In this document: piece by piece, positions 56,594 through 64,000 of the stretch | How the letters are laid out: every line of letters starts with the position of its first letter | Numbering within the stretch: the stretch's first letter is position 1 | Assembly (NCBI RefSeq): GCF_900010725.2 | Contig: NZ_LR734869.1 | Coordinates: 86,287 to 150,286 of the forward strand | Source of the DNA: Planktothrix serta PCC 8927 | Lineage (GTDB): Bacteria; Cyanobacteriota; Cyanobacteriia; Cyanobacteriales; Microcoleaceae | Direction of reading: 5' to 3' | DNA: 64,000 nucleotides | Made by a program: the position numbers and the translations under genes | Notes under the pieces: generated by a model | Database searches by the model: none | Told to the model about the DNA's origin: nothing | The model's input: only the letters and a program-made list of their open reading frames with translations

Positions 56594-57040
56594 TTGTCAC
56601 TACCCCAAACGACTCAATTTCAAGTTCCTTCTAGTCTAGATACCCTAGCTAATGTCTTGTCGTGGTTTGATCAACTGTATCAGTCCTTTATTCCTAAATC
56701 TGCTTGGATACGCTGTCAGTTAGCTTTGGCAGAGGGATTTACCAATGCCGTTCGTCACGCTCATAAAGGACGTTCTTCCGATTTATATATTGATTTAGAA
56801 GTCACTATTTTAGAGCGACAACTTGAAATTCGGATTTGGGATTTTGGCGAACCTTTTGATTTAGTGAAGAAAATCAAGGATATACTGGCAAAAACGAAGG
56901 ATAAGCCAACAGATATTAATTCTCTTTCCTGTGGGGGAGGGGGTAGAGGCTTATTGTTAATGTACGATATTGCCGATTATTTAAGTTATGAACAGGGGGA
57001 AGATGGACGCAATTGTCTATTAATTATTAAGCAATTTTGA
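56594..57040 (+). CDS. Anti-sigma-type Ser/Thr kinase (RsbW-like GHKL ATPase)
   Basis: A 148-residue GHKL protein. The N box LALAEGFTNAVRHAHKG, G1-like IRIWDFGEPFD and G2 GGGGRGLLLMYDIADYL are intact. It starts with TTG at 56594 behind AGAGG. Such kinases hold a sigma factor or effector inactive and phosphorylate STAS antagonists. With the STAS protein and the PP2C regulator nearby it makes a complete partner-switching module; no sigma factor gene is close. Confidence 0.88.
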   Translation: MSLPQTTQFQVPSSLDTLANVLSWFDQLYQSFIPKSAWIRCQLALAEGFTNAVRHAHKGRSSDLYIDLEVTILERQLEIRIWDFGEPFDLVKKIKDILAKTKDKPTDINSLSCGGGGRGLLLMYDIADYLSYEQGEDGRNCLLIIKQF

Positions 57041-57104
57041 TTCGGAAAAAATTTTCTATTCTCTCAACAGTTTATCACACTCCGAGTTAATTTTTTTAAG
57101 CAAT

Positions 57105-58763
57105 TCAAAACCACCATTTTCGTTTTCCATTAGGTCTAATCGTGCGCCAATTCAGTTTAGCCATGGCTAATTGTTCATCGGTAACAATGGCATTAGTTAG
57201 ATTGGCACCACAGAGATTAACACCCCGCAAATTAGACCGATTTAAACAAGCATTTCTCAGATTTGCTCCCCGAAGATCTGATCCTTCTAAATTAGCGTTA
57301 CTTAAATACGCTTTGACTAATGTTGAATTCCGTAGATTGACATTCGTTAATCTAGCCCGACCAAAATTTGCCTCGGTTAAATCTGCCCCTTGAAAATTGG
57401 TATTACTTAAACGGGATTCATAAAAATTTGCTCCCGAACCCTCAAAGTTTTGTAAATTCAAACCCGTTAATTCACAGTCGGCAAAATCCCGTCTTCCTTT
57501 TACATAAGCAGTCTTTAATGTATTTTCATTCCATTTAGGTGCTGAAGGTGGAGGAGAAGAAACTTTACTGTTGGGAATTGAATCATACATCATAGTAACG
57601 GGTGCGCCTTGAGTTGCACTTAATCCACTCGTAACAGATGTTTGATCATAAAGCTCCGTATCCCCGACAAAATTGGGTCTTTTTTTCTTCGCTAACCGTT
57701 GATTTCTAGCGCGAATTTGTGCAGCCTGATGCTGTAAAGGTAAACTCAAAGCCGTATTCGGTTCATTCAAGAAAGTGGCTTCTTGAGTCGGGTTTGTTGA
57801 TTTGGGGTTAGGAGTTGAGTTAGACTTTTGTTGCATCACCATTCCATCTGCGAGCATTCCATAACTGGATTCTGAATCTAATGCTCGCAGAACATCTTGC
57901 GCCGATTGATATCGATATTGCACAGAAAACTCCAACATCCGTTGCAATATACTGGTAAAGGAATCACTTATATCCAAATGGGGTAGCCATAAAATTTCCC
58001 CCGTCACTGGATTACTTTCAAAGGCATTGGGAGACTTCCCAGTCATTAAATAAACACAGGTCATCCCCACCGCATAAATATCACTGGCATAAACCGGACG
58101 TAACGCCATTTGTTCAGGAGGAGCAAACCCTGATGTGCCAATAGCAAAATTAGTAAAAGCCGTTTGTCCCGTTCCCATCATAGTTGCTTGATTGACTTGA
58201 TCCTTCACCGCTCCAAAGTCAATTAAAACCAGATTTTGATCAATTTGTCGTCGTAAAATATTAGCAGGTTTAATATCTCGATGAATAACTTCTTGACTAT
58301 GAATATAATTTAATAGGGGTAAAATTTCCTGAAGAAATTTTTTAGCTTGTGCCTCGTTAAAAATTCCTTTTTCTTTGACTTCTTGTTTTAAAGTATAACC
58401 ATCAATATATTCTTGCACCAGATAAAATTGTTTTCCCCCAACAAAATAATCAATTAGGCGAGGAATTTGGGGATGATCACCAATTTTACCGAGGGTTTTT
58501 GCTTCCCGTTGAAATAACTCTCGCGCCATTTCTAAAATTCGGGCTGAGGTGGCAGAAGGACGCAGTTGTTTGACCACACAATTAGGACGTCCGGGTAAGG
58601 AGATATCCTGAGCCAGAAATGTTGCTCCAAACCCCCCTTTGCCCAAAGGTTGATTGACTTGGTATCGATTTCTCAACAGCAATTTTGAACCACAAGCCTT
58701 GCACTTGAGGGCATCATCTACATTTTCGGGTTGAGGGCAGGCTGGATTGACACAGTAGCTCAT
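57105..58763 (-). CDS. Serine/threonine kinase with zinc ribbon and pentapeptide repeats (SpkB-like)
   Basis: A 552-residue protein. An N-terminal zinc ribbon, CVNPACPQ...CKACG (residues 4-25), precedes a kinase domain (about 33-300): GKGGFGATFLAQD, VIHRDIKPANIL, LIDFGAVKD, GTSGFAPPEQ. A Ser/Thr/Pro-rich linker (about 305-420) leads to about 20 pentapeptide repeats (ANFxx/ANLxx pattern, 425-530) forming a right-handed beta-helix. This order matches cyanobacterial SpkB, a kinase tied to motility and oxidative stress in Synechocystis. The substrate is unknown. Confidence 0.92.
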   Translation of the reverse strand: MSYCVNPACPQPENVDDALKCKACGSKLLLRNRYQVNQPLGKGGFGATFLAQDISLPGRPNCVVKQLRPSATSARILEMARELFQREAKTLGKIGDHPQIPRLIDYFVGGKQFYLVQEYIDGYTLKQEVKEKGIFNEAQAKKFLQEILPLLNYIHSQEVIHRDIKPANILRRQIDQNLVLIDFGAVKDQVNQATMMGTGQTAFTNFAIGTSGFAPPEQMALRPVYASDIYAVGMTCVYLMTGKSPNAFESNPVTGEILWLPHLDISDSFTSILQRMLEFSVQYRYQSAQDVLRALDSESSYGMLADGMVMQQKSNSTPNPKSTNPTQEATFLNEPNTALSLPLQHQAAQIRARNQRLAKKKRPNFVGDTELYDQTSVTSGLSATQGAPVTMMYDSIPNSKVSSPPPSAPKWNENTLKTAYVKGRRDFADCELTGLNLQNFEGSGANFYESRLSNTNFQGADLTEANFGRARLTNVNLRNSTLVKAYLSNANLEGSDLRGANLRNACLNRSNLRGVNLCGANLTNAIVTDEQLAMAKLNWRTIRPNGKRKWWF

Positions 58764-59161
58764 GGTGTTTGAGATTGCTTTGTACCAGTGGACGGAGGAC
58801 TTGCAAAACCCATACTAATAGAATTAAGCCACGTCAGGCAGCGACACAGGTTACTGCTGGTAACTCTTAGATGAATGTGGGCTTTTGCGTTACGACGTGA
58901 ATATATTCAACTCCCATATCACAAATGTTTCTTTCTACTTCTATTATCACCTGAGAATCGTTAACTTCCGTATTCGCTTTTCCAACTTATGTAAAGATTG
59001 AACAAAGCTTGACTATTTTTACCAGAATACACACTCTTTCCCAGGATAGCAGTTAGATCTAATAAATGGGTAGATGTTGGCTGTTGGCTGTTGGCTGTTG
59101 ACTGACTCGGTAATTCCTATCTTCTGTAACAATGGATTAGGAACATTGAAAGCAAACAACG
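58764..59161. other. Divergent gap between the kinase gene and pheT
   Basis: 398 bases. It has a TTGGCTG heptamer run (59080-59100) and several AT-rich blocks, such as TTTTTACCAGAAT near 59020. I see no ORF, RNA gene or convincing hairpin, nor a clear T-box-like leader for pheT. Confidence 0.4.
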
Positions 59162-61615
59162 ATGCGTATCTCTTTAAATTGGTTGCGAGAACTGGTGGAT
59201 ATCCAGATGACCCCCCAAGAGTTGGCAGAAACCCTCACTGTGGCGGGGTTTGAAGTAGAAGATATTGAAGATTGGCGTTCCTGGGCCGATGGGGTTGTCC
59301 TGGGAAAAATTCTCCAAGCTGAACAACACCCGAATGCCGATAAATTAAGAGTTTGTCAAGTGGATATTGGGGGTTCTGAACCTGTCAATATTGTTTGTGG
59401 CGCACCCAATGCAGCAGCCGGAATGGTGGTGGCTGTGGCCACTTTGGGAACTCATCTGCCGAAAATTAATTTAACGCTGAAAAAAACAAAATTGCGGGGC
59501 GTTCCTTCAGAAGGGATGATTTGTTCCTTAGCGGAATTAGGCTTAGAAAAAGACTCATCGGGAATTCATAGTTTTGACCTGGAAAATCCGGCATTAGGCA
59601 GTGATATTAGACCGTTATTAGGGTTAGATGATGTAATTTTAGATGTGACGGCAACCGCTAACCGGGCAGATGGTTTAAGTATGGTGGGAATTGCGCGTGA
59701 AATTGCGGCTTTAACCGGGGCAAATTTAAGAATTCCTGAAGCTACAGGGGTGTTAATTGAACAGCCAGATCAGTCTCAATTGTTATCCATTGAAATTGCT
59801 GATAAACAAGCTTGTCCAATCTATATTGGCACAATTATTGAAGGAGTAAAGATTGCCCCTTCTCCTGATTGGTTACAACGACGATTACAAGCGGCAGGTG
59901 TTCGTCCGATTAATAATGTTGTTGATGTCACGAATTATATTTTACTCGAATGGGGACAACCGCTTCATGCCTTTGATTTAGATCGTCTTAAACAAGTTAC
60001 ATCTTCTCCAGATTTAACCCTCGGTGTGCGCTTTGCTCAACCGGATGAATCGATTAAAACCTTAGATGGTCAAACCCGGAAATTACAAGAGCAAAATCTG
60101 TTAATTACAGCTAATAATTATCCCGTTGCTTTAGCCGGAGTCATGGGAGGGGAAGAAACAGAAGTTTTTGCACAAACCCAAAATTTACTGTTAGAAGCGG
60201 CTATTTTTGCCCCCATCGCTATTCGTCGTTCTGCAAGAGCGCAAGGGTTACGAAGTGAGTCGTCTACTCGTTATGAACGAGGGGTAAATCAGGCAGAATT
60301 AGCGTTAGCTTGTCGGCGGGCTATTGTATTATTAAAAGAGTTAGCCTCTGGCACTCCAACTCGTCAACAAACCGATAGTAGTGGCATAGAATTACAGATT
60401 CCTGAAATCACTTTAAGATTAGATCGAATTAATGCTATTTTAGGACAACTCAAACGCGGACAAGGAACCGCAGCCGAATCCTATTTATTACCGGAAGAAG
60501 TGGAAGGAATTCTTACCGCTTTGGGTTGTGGATTAGCTGGAGATAAAAATAGTGATTCTGTTGTTTGGCAAGTAACTATTCCCCCCTATCGTTACCGAGA
60601 TTTAGAACGGGAAATTGATTTAATCGAAGAAGTTGCCCGTCTTTACGGATACGATAATTTCTGTGAAACTTTACCCAGTCAAGGAGTATCCGGTTATCTC
60701 CCCTTAGAACAGTTAGCAACTCGACAAATTCGAGCCGCGTTTCGAGGGGAAGGATTAACCGAATTAATGCACTATTCTTTAGTCAAAACAGAGGGGGATA
60801 ATCAAGTTGTTTTAGATAATCCGTTGTTTGTGGAATATTCGGCATTACGCACTGAAATGTTAACGGGTTTAATTGATGCCTTTGTTTATAATTTAGAAAA
60901 TGGAAATGGGCCGTTAAATGGCTTTGAAATCGGTCGAATTTTCTGGAAAGAAGGGGATGAATACAAAGAACAAGATGCCTTAGCGGGTATTATGGGAGGC
61001 GATCGCAGTTTTGGGCGTTGGGTTCGCAGTGGTCAAGATCAACCGATGACTTGGTTTGAAGCTAAAGGGATTTTAGAAGCGGTATTTCAACGTTTAAATT
61101 TAACCGTTGAATATAAACCAGAATCGACAATAAAACTATTACACCCCGGACGCACGGCTTCCTTATGGTTACAAGGAAAACGCTTAGGAATTTTCGGACA
61201 ACTGCATCCTCAACTGTGTCAAAAACAGGACTTACCGAATCAAGTTTATGGGTTTGAATTTCAATTATCGGTATTATTAGAAGCGATGAACCGTGCTTCT
61301 AATTTAGTCCGTAAATTTAAACCTTTTTCGACTTTCCCGGCTTCCGATCGAGATATTGCCTTTTTTGTCCCTGTTGAAGTTCCTGTCGCCGACCTACAAC
61401 GCTGTATTACTAAAGCCGCAGGAAATTTATTAGAATCGGTAGAAGTCTTTGATGAATATCGGGGTAAAAATGTACCGGAAGGTCAGCGCAGTCTGGCGTT
61501 TCGTTTAGTTTATCGGGTGAGCGATCGCACGTTAACGGATACAGATATTGACCCTTTTCAACAAAAAGTCCGAGATGCTTTAGTTCAACAATTTAACGTT
61601 AATCTCAGAAGTTAG
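59162..61615 (+). CDS. pheT: Phenylalanyl-tRNA synthetase beta subunit
   Basis: An 817-residue subunit that pairs with PheS to charge tRNA-Phe. It begins [12 protein letters not shown]. Domains in order: tRNA-binding OB fold (about 40-150, [22 protein letters not shown]), B3/B4 editing domain (about 210-390, with TRYERG), B5 (about 420-500), the catalytic-like core ([27 protein letters not shown]) and a C-terminal anticodon-binding FDX-ACB domain (from about 720, [13 protein letters not shown]). Full bacterial length. pheS is not in the window. Confidence 0.97.
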   Translation: MRISLNWLRELVDIQMTPQELAETLTVAGFEVEDIEDWRSWADGVVLGKILQAEQHPNADKLRVCQVDIGGSEPVNIVCGAPNAAAGMVVAVATLGTHLPKINLTLKKTKLRGVPSEGMICSLAELGLEKDSSGIHSFDLENPALGSDIRPLLGLDDVILDVTATANRADGLSMVGIAREIAALTGANLRIPEATGVLIEQPDQSQLLSIEIADKQACPIYIGTIIEGVKIAPSPDWLQRRLQAAGVRPINNVVDVTNYILLEWGQPLHAFDLDRLKQVTSSPDLTLGVRFAQPDESIKTLDGQTRKLQEQNLLITANNYPVALAGVMGGEETEVFAQTQNLLLEAAIFAPIAIRRSARAQGLRSESSTRYERGVNQAELALACRRAIVLLKELASGTPTRQQTDSSGIELQIPEITLRLDRINAILGQLKRGQGTAAESYLLPEEVEGILTALGCGLAGDKNSDSVVWQVTIPPYRYRDLEREIDLIEEVARLYGYDNFCETLPSQGVSGYLPLEQLATRQIRAAFRGEGLTELMHYSLVKTEGDNQVVLDNPLFVEYSALRTEMLTGLIDAFVYNLENGNGPLNGFEIGRIFWKEGDEYKEQDALAGIMGGDRSFGRWVRSGQDQPMTWFEAKGILEAVFQRLNLTVEYKPESTIKLLHPGRTASLWLQGKRLGIFGQLHPQLCQKQDLPNQVYGFEFQLSVLLEAMNRASNLVRKFKPFSTFPASDRDIAFFVPVEVPVADLQRCITKAAGNLLESVEVFDEYRGKNVPEGQRSLAFRLVYRVSDRTLTDTDIDPFQQKVRDALVQQFNVNLRS

Positions 61616-61621
61616 GAAGGA

Positions 61622-61700
61622 GTGCGTGCGCTGATCGCTTACGCACCCTACGCACCCTATGTGCTGGTGCGTGCGCTGATCGCTTACGCACCCTACGCAC
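61622..61700. repeat. Two 34-base direct repeats after pheT
   Basis: An identical 34-base unit beginning GTGCGTGCGCTGATCGC occurs at 61622-61655 and 61667-61700, separated by 11 bases. Each unit can fold on GTGCGT/ACGCAC arms. An ATCAACA heptamer run follows. Confidence 0.75.
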
Positions 61701-61747
61701 GCACAAAAAATCAACAATCAACAATCAACAATCAATAATCAACAGCT

Positions 61748-62017
61748 ATGCCAAAATATATAATGTTTGGAACCTATTGTGAGGATGTTCTGAAAAAACG
61801 GGAACCCTATCGCGCAGCGCATTTGGAAGGATTAAAACAACAAAAAGAATCGGGCGTTTTATTAACAATTGGCCCGACTCAGGATGTCACACAGGTATTT
61901 GGAATTTATGAAGCGGAAGATGAAGCCACGGTACGTCAGTTAATCGAGTCTGATCCCTATTGGCAAAATGGGATTTGGACAGAATATGATGTCAAAGCCT
62001 GGATACAAGTTTATTAG
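61748..62017 (+). CDS. YciI family protein
   Basis: An 89-residue protein of the ferredoxin-like YciI/DGPF fold. MFGTYCEDVLKKREPYRAAHLEGLKQQKESG aligns with the YciI start, containing the conserved His (AAHLEGL), and TIGPTQDV with DPYWQNGIW completes the active-site-like pocket. Family members are thought to be small enzymes or sigma-linked partners; the reaction is not known. It reads from a region crowded with direct repeats. Confidence 0.85.
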   Translation: MPKYIMFGTYCEDVLKKREPYRAAHLEGLKQQKESGVLLTIGPTQDVTQVFGIYEAEDEATVRQLIESDPYWQNGIWTEYDVKAWIQVY

Positions 62018-62078
62018 GGAAATATGAAAGATTGCGATCGCAACTGGATTAATTTCTGAACTACTCGATCAAGTCAAA

Positions 62079-62112
62079 CCGCCCCATCATATTTTCAAAT
62101 TGCATGGGGCGG
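62079..62112. terminator. Bidirectional terminator-like hairpin
   Basis: Perfect arms CCGCCCCAT (62079-62087) and ATGGGGCGG (62104-62112), loop of 16 bases, between the convergent YciI and PEP-CTERM genes. The T-tracts are modest on both sides. Confidence 0.6.
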
Positions 62113-62159
62113 AAGTAAATTAAGAGTTTTCTATTGTCCATCTATCCGAGGAACATGGC

Positions 62160-62936
62160 TTATTGAGCTTTTTTGCGACGAGACATTGCTAAAGCAGCAC
62201 CGACTAAACCTAAACCTAAAACTGTTGTGGGTTCAGGAACAGACACACCCACCACTTTAAAGTCTGGGCCAAAATAACCCGCACCTTTACTAGAAACCCG
62301 TAGTCCAGCAATAGACTTACCACCAATTCCTAAGTCAGCTAAACTCACACCCACAGACCCAACTTTTTGAGTGTTATTGATTTCTGTAGTATCTAAGCTG
62401 TATCCAGCTTCTGCCCACCCAAAGGCTCCTTTACCTAAAGTTAGCAAGTTACCAATGGTTTTCCCATCTGCATCTAGGGCAATAATATCCATCAAGCTAG
62501 TGTCAGAATTCATCCGTTCCCAAGCCAGGATATTATTAACCGGTTGGTCAAAGAAGATATCCATGCTGAATTTGCCATATTCCTCAGTATCAATAATACT
62601 GCTGAGGTAACGGTTTCCTAGGGCTTGGACTGCACCCGCATTGGTTAAGTTTCCTTCGACTAGACCGACAGTTGCGAAGTCGGCTTTATCGGCACTCGCG
62701 GCTCCGGTATCTCCACCTTTCCAGAGATCGTTTTGGAGAATATTCGCTTGATTCACTAGGGCCAAATCTGTGTGAACCTTGTCACCAAATTCTACGGAAT
62801 CTAGGTAAATGTCACCTTTCCACTTGTTGGCATCGGTGGTGTAGTTGGTTTTGAAGGTAAATGCTTGAGCAGATGTAGCGCAAATACCGGTTAAAGCTAA
62901 GGTTGAGATTAAGGTTGTGAATAATCTAGTTTTCAT
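62160..62936 (-). CDS. PEP-CTERM surface protein
   Basis: A 258-residue secreted protein. A signal peptide (LFTTLISTLALTGICATSAQA) is followed by a beta-rich domain (about 25-225) and the sorting signal VPEPTTVLGLGLVGAALAMSRRKKAQ-like end: Pro-Glu-Pro, a membrane helix and a basic tail. Exosortase is expected to cut and export it to the cell surface or exopolysaccharide. The middle has a repeated DIFF/DLGIGG flavour but no named domain I recognise. The structured leader just upstream suggests RNA-level control. Confidence 0.9.
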   Translation of the reverse strand: MKTRLFTTLISTLALTGICATSAQAFTFKTNYTTDANKWKGDIYLDSVEFGDKVHTDLALVNQANILQNDLWKGGDTGAASADKADFATVGLVEGNLTNAGAVQALGNRYLSSIIDTEEYGKFSMDIFFDQPVNNILAWERMNSDTSLMDIIALDADGKTIGNLLTLGKGAFGWAEAGYSLDTTEINNTQKVGSVGVSLADLGIGGKSIAGLRVSSKGAGYFGPDFKVVGVSVPEPTTVLGLGLVGAALAMSRRKKAQ

Positions 62937-62962
62937 AAAGGCTCCTGTGTGTGAATATTCTA

Positions 62963-63037
62963 CTGGTTGCTGTTACCCTGAACTTATGACTCGGCTGTCG
63001 TAGGTGTCTCCTTAGAGGGTGACATCTCAGCAACCAG
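62963..63037 (-). promoter_or_regulatory. Structured 5' leader of the PEP-CTERM gene (candidate cis-regulatory RNA)
   Basis: A perfect 10-bp stem CTGGTTGCTG (62963-62972) with CAGCAACCAG (63028-63037) encloses a second stem, ACCCT with AGGGT. The centre has GACxxxxxxGTC-type short pairs. It lies 26 bases upstream of the gene's ATG on the transcribed side. It does not carry the GAAA-tetraloop layout of a c-di-GMP-I riboswitch. The ligand, if any, is unknown. Confidence 0.5.
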
Positions 63038-63543
63038 AGTGATTCATACAAGCTGTTAATAACTACAATAGCAAATTCTCTGGCTTTGTCACCAGATACC
63101 CGAAAAATTCTTGTAAGTTTTACAAAACTTTTATAGATCGAAGCTGTTGTTTAAAGAATTGATCAAATTCCCCTATAGAGGGAGTAGAGATTCTGCCTAT
63201 TGATCTAAAAGGGGGTTGAGTTCGCGGATTATTCTATTGTTAATATTAGAGAGTTTAAGCATCCGTAAGATCACGGATTTTTGATTTTTATTCAATAATA
63301 TGACACCAAGAAACAGTGAATATGATCTAAAATCAGGAATATCAGCAATAATTGCCCACAGATCACGGCTGTATCTCCTCAAAAATACGGACGTTCAATC
63401 TCAAACTGAACCCAAGCTTGAGTTACTATTAGACAAAAATTATTGTTTCTTTAAATATATTTATTAATCTTATTTATATCCGCGAATATCGATTCTACTT
63501 TGAGTATCAATCTCAAACCCAGACAGAACCCCTGAATAAATGT
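63038..63543. other. Non-coding gap before the HAD gene
   Basis: About 500 AT-rich bases. A 61-codon minus-strand ORF at 63197-63382 lacks a ribosome site and a recognisable pattern and is not called. No repeats stand out. The promoters for the two divergent genes must be here, e.g. near TTATAGATC at 63130 for the leader. Confidence 0.35.
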
Positions 63544-64000
63544 ATGAATCAAATTATCATTTTTGACTTTGACGGAACTTTAGCCGATACCTTAGATGCA
63601 GTGGTTAGAATTACTAATCGCTTATCGGGGGAATTTGGCTATTTACCAACTAACCCTGAAACCCTTGGCCAAATTCAAAATTTAAGCTCTTGGCAGATTA
63701 TTCAACAATCAGGGATTTCCGTATTTAAACTACCTTTCTTCCTGAAGCGAGTGCTTTCTGAATTACATCAGGATGTAGAACTAATTCATTTATTCCCGAC
63801 AATTCCTGAGATTCTGCGACAATTACAGGAACAAAATTATACCCTTTATATTATCACCTCTAACTCCAAGATCAATGTGAGTACGATCTTATCCCGTTAT
63901 GATTTAGTCAATACCTTCAAAAATATCTATTCTGGAATCAGCCTGTTTGGAAAATATAAAATTATTAATCAATTATTGGCTCAGGAAAAAATAGAACCCC
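63544..64000 (+). CDS. HAD family hydrolase (phosphoglycolate-phosphatase-like), cut off at the right edge
   Basis: At least 152 residues from the ATG at 63544, running off the window. IIIFDFDGTLADT supplies the nucleophile and acid/base Asp pair (residues 8 and 10), a helical cap follows, and LYIITSNSK holds the motif II Thr/Ser. A Lys (motif III) in GKYKIIN near residue 140 is in place; motif IV is beyond the edge. A phosphate monoester such as phosphoglycolate or a nucleotide is the likely substrate. Confidence 0.85.
   Translation, partial: MNQIIIFDFDGTLADTLDAVVRITNRLSGEFGYLPTNPETLGQIQNLSSWQIIQQSGISVFKLPFFLKRVLSELHQDVELIHLFPTIPEILRQLQEQNYTLYIITSNSKINVSTILSRYDLVNTFKNIYSGISLFGKYKIINQLLAQEKIEP

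Noticed and set aside
61622-61745. CRISPR array in the repeat cluster after pheT
   Set aside because: Only two repeat units with an 11-base spacer, followed by a heptamer run; no cas genes nearby.
62963-63037. c-di-GMP-I riboswitch upstream of the PEP-CTERM gene
   Set aside because: The GAAA tetraloop and the conserved GCAAAGCC and GGUAG-type elements are missing, so only an unnamed structured leader is claimed.
63197-63382. 61-codon minus-strand ORF in the last gap
   Set aside because: No ribosome site and no recognisable pattern; AT-rich DNA easily gives such frames.

Overview
The window is chromosomal DNA from a filamentous, oxygen-evolving cyanobacterium, probably Planktothrix/Oscillatoria-like. 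Evidence: psbH and psbN (photosystem II), an overlapping hetZ-patU pair, cyanobacterial families (DUF1830, DUF3747, DUF1517-like), many GCGATCGC palindromes typical of cyanobacterial genomes, AT-rich codon use, and several kinds of short dispersed palindromes. The genus is an inference; no rRNA gene or other marker settles it.

Layout. 1-3.4 kb: cut-off GPH-type sugar symporter, DUF1517-like protein, a lipoprotein, a tnpB remnant and a DUF1830 protein. 3.7-9.3 kb: efflux operon (PadR regulator, membrane-fusion protein, RND pump), followed by a Crp/Fnr regulator. 10.1-14.2 kb: a one-gene methyltransferase-endonuclease and a radical SAM protein. 14.3-19.9 kb: housekeeping genes (pth, tatA-like, psbH, psbN, aroC), a metallo-beta-lactamase-fold protein, a DUF3747 protein and a Uma2 protein. 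20.1-22.3 kb: an AAA ATPase and a DUF4435/TOPRIM protein with overlapping ends, matching the PARIS (AriA-AriB) anti-phage layout. 22.3-25.1 kb: an M20 amidohydrolase and a GH13 alpha-glucanase. 25.4-30.0 kb: a divergent conflict-type locus with a Trypco1 protein, a caspase-STAND-WD40 protein and a small ORF broken by an in-frame stop.

30.2-36.8 kb: glgC, a CNNM/CBS membrane protein, tRNA-Tyr, tRNA-Thr, a 5'-nucleotidase-family protein and a GH100 invertase. 37.1-44.4 kb: a nested MITE-like element, then two tandem AAA-like/WD40 giants, each with 14 WD40 repeats. 44.5-52.5 kb: a TgpA-like transglutaminase homologue that seems to lack its catalytic residues, patU-hetZ, a solanesyl diphosphate synthase, a long non-coding stretch and murI. 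52.8-57 kb: sulfiredoxin and Dps (oxidative stress), an HTH/GrpE-like protein, and a partner-switching set (STAS antagonist, response regulator-PP2C phosphatase, RsbW-like kinase). 57.1-64 kb: a Ser/Thr kinase with pentapeptide repeats, pheT, a YciI protein, a PEP-CTERM surface protein behind a structured leader, and a cut-off HAD hydrolase.

Common threads. Three probable defence or conflict loci (fused restriction-modification, PARIS-like, caspase-STAND with Trypco1) lie within about 20 kb, and two more STAND-like WD40 proteins follow about 8 kb later. The three WD40 giants share the linker before their propellers and a Cys-containing C-terminal cap. Carbon storage and breakdown is represented by glgC, GH13 and GH100. 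Several gene ends have been reshaped by small palindromic repeats (ushA-like start, murI end, second WD40 protein end).
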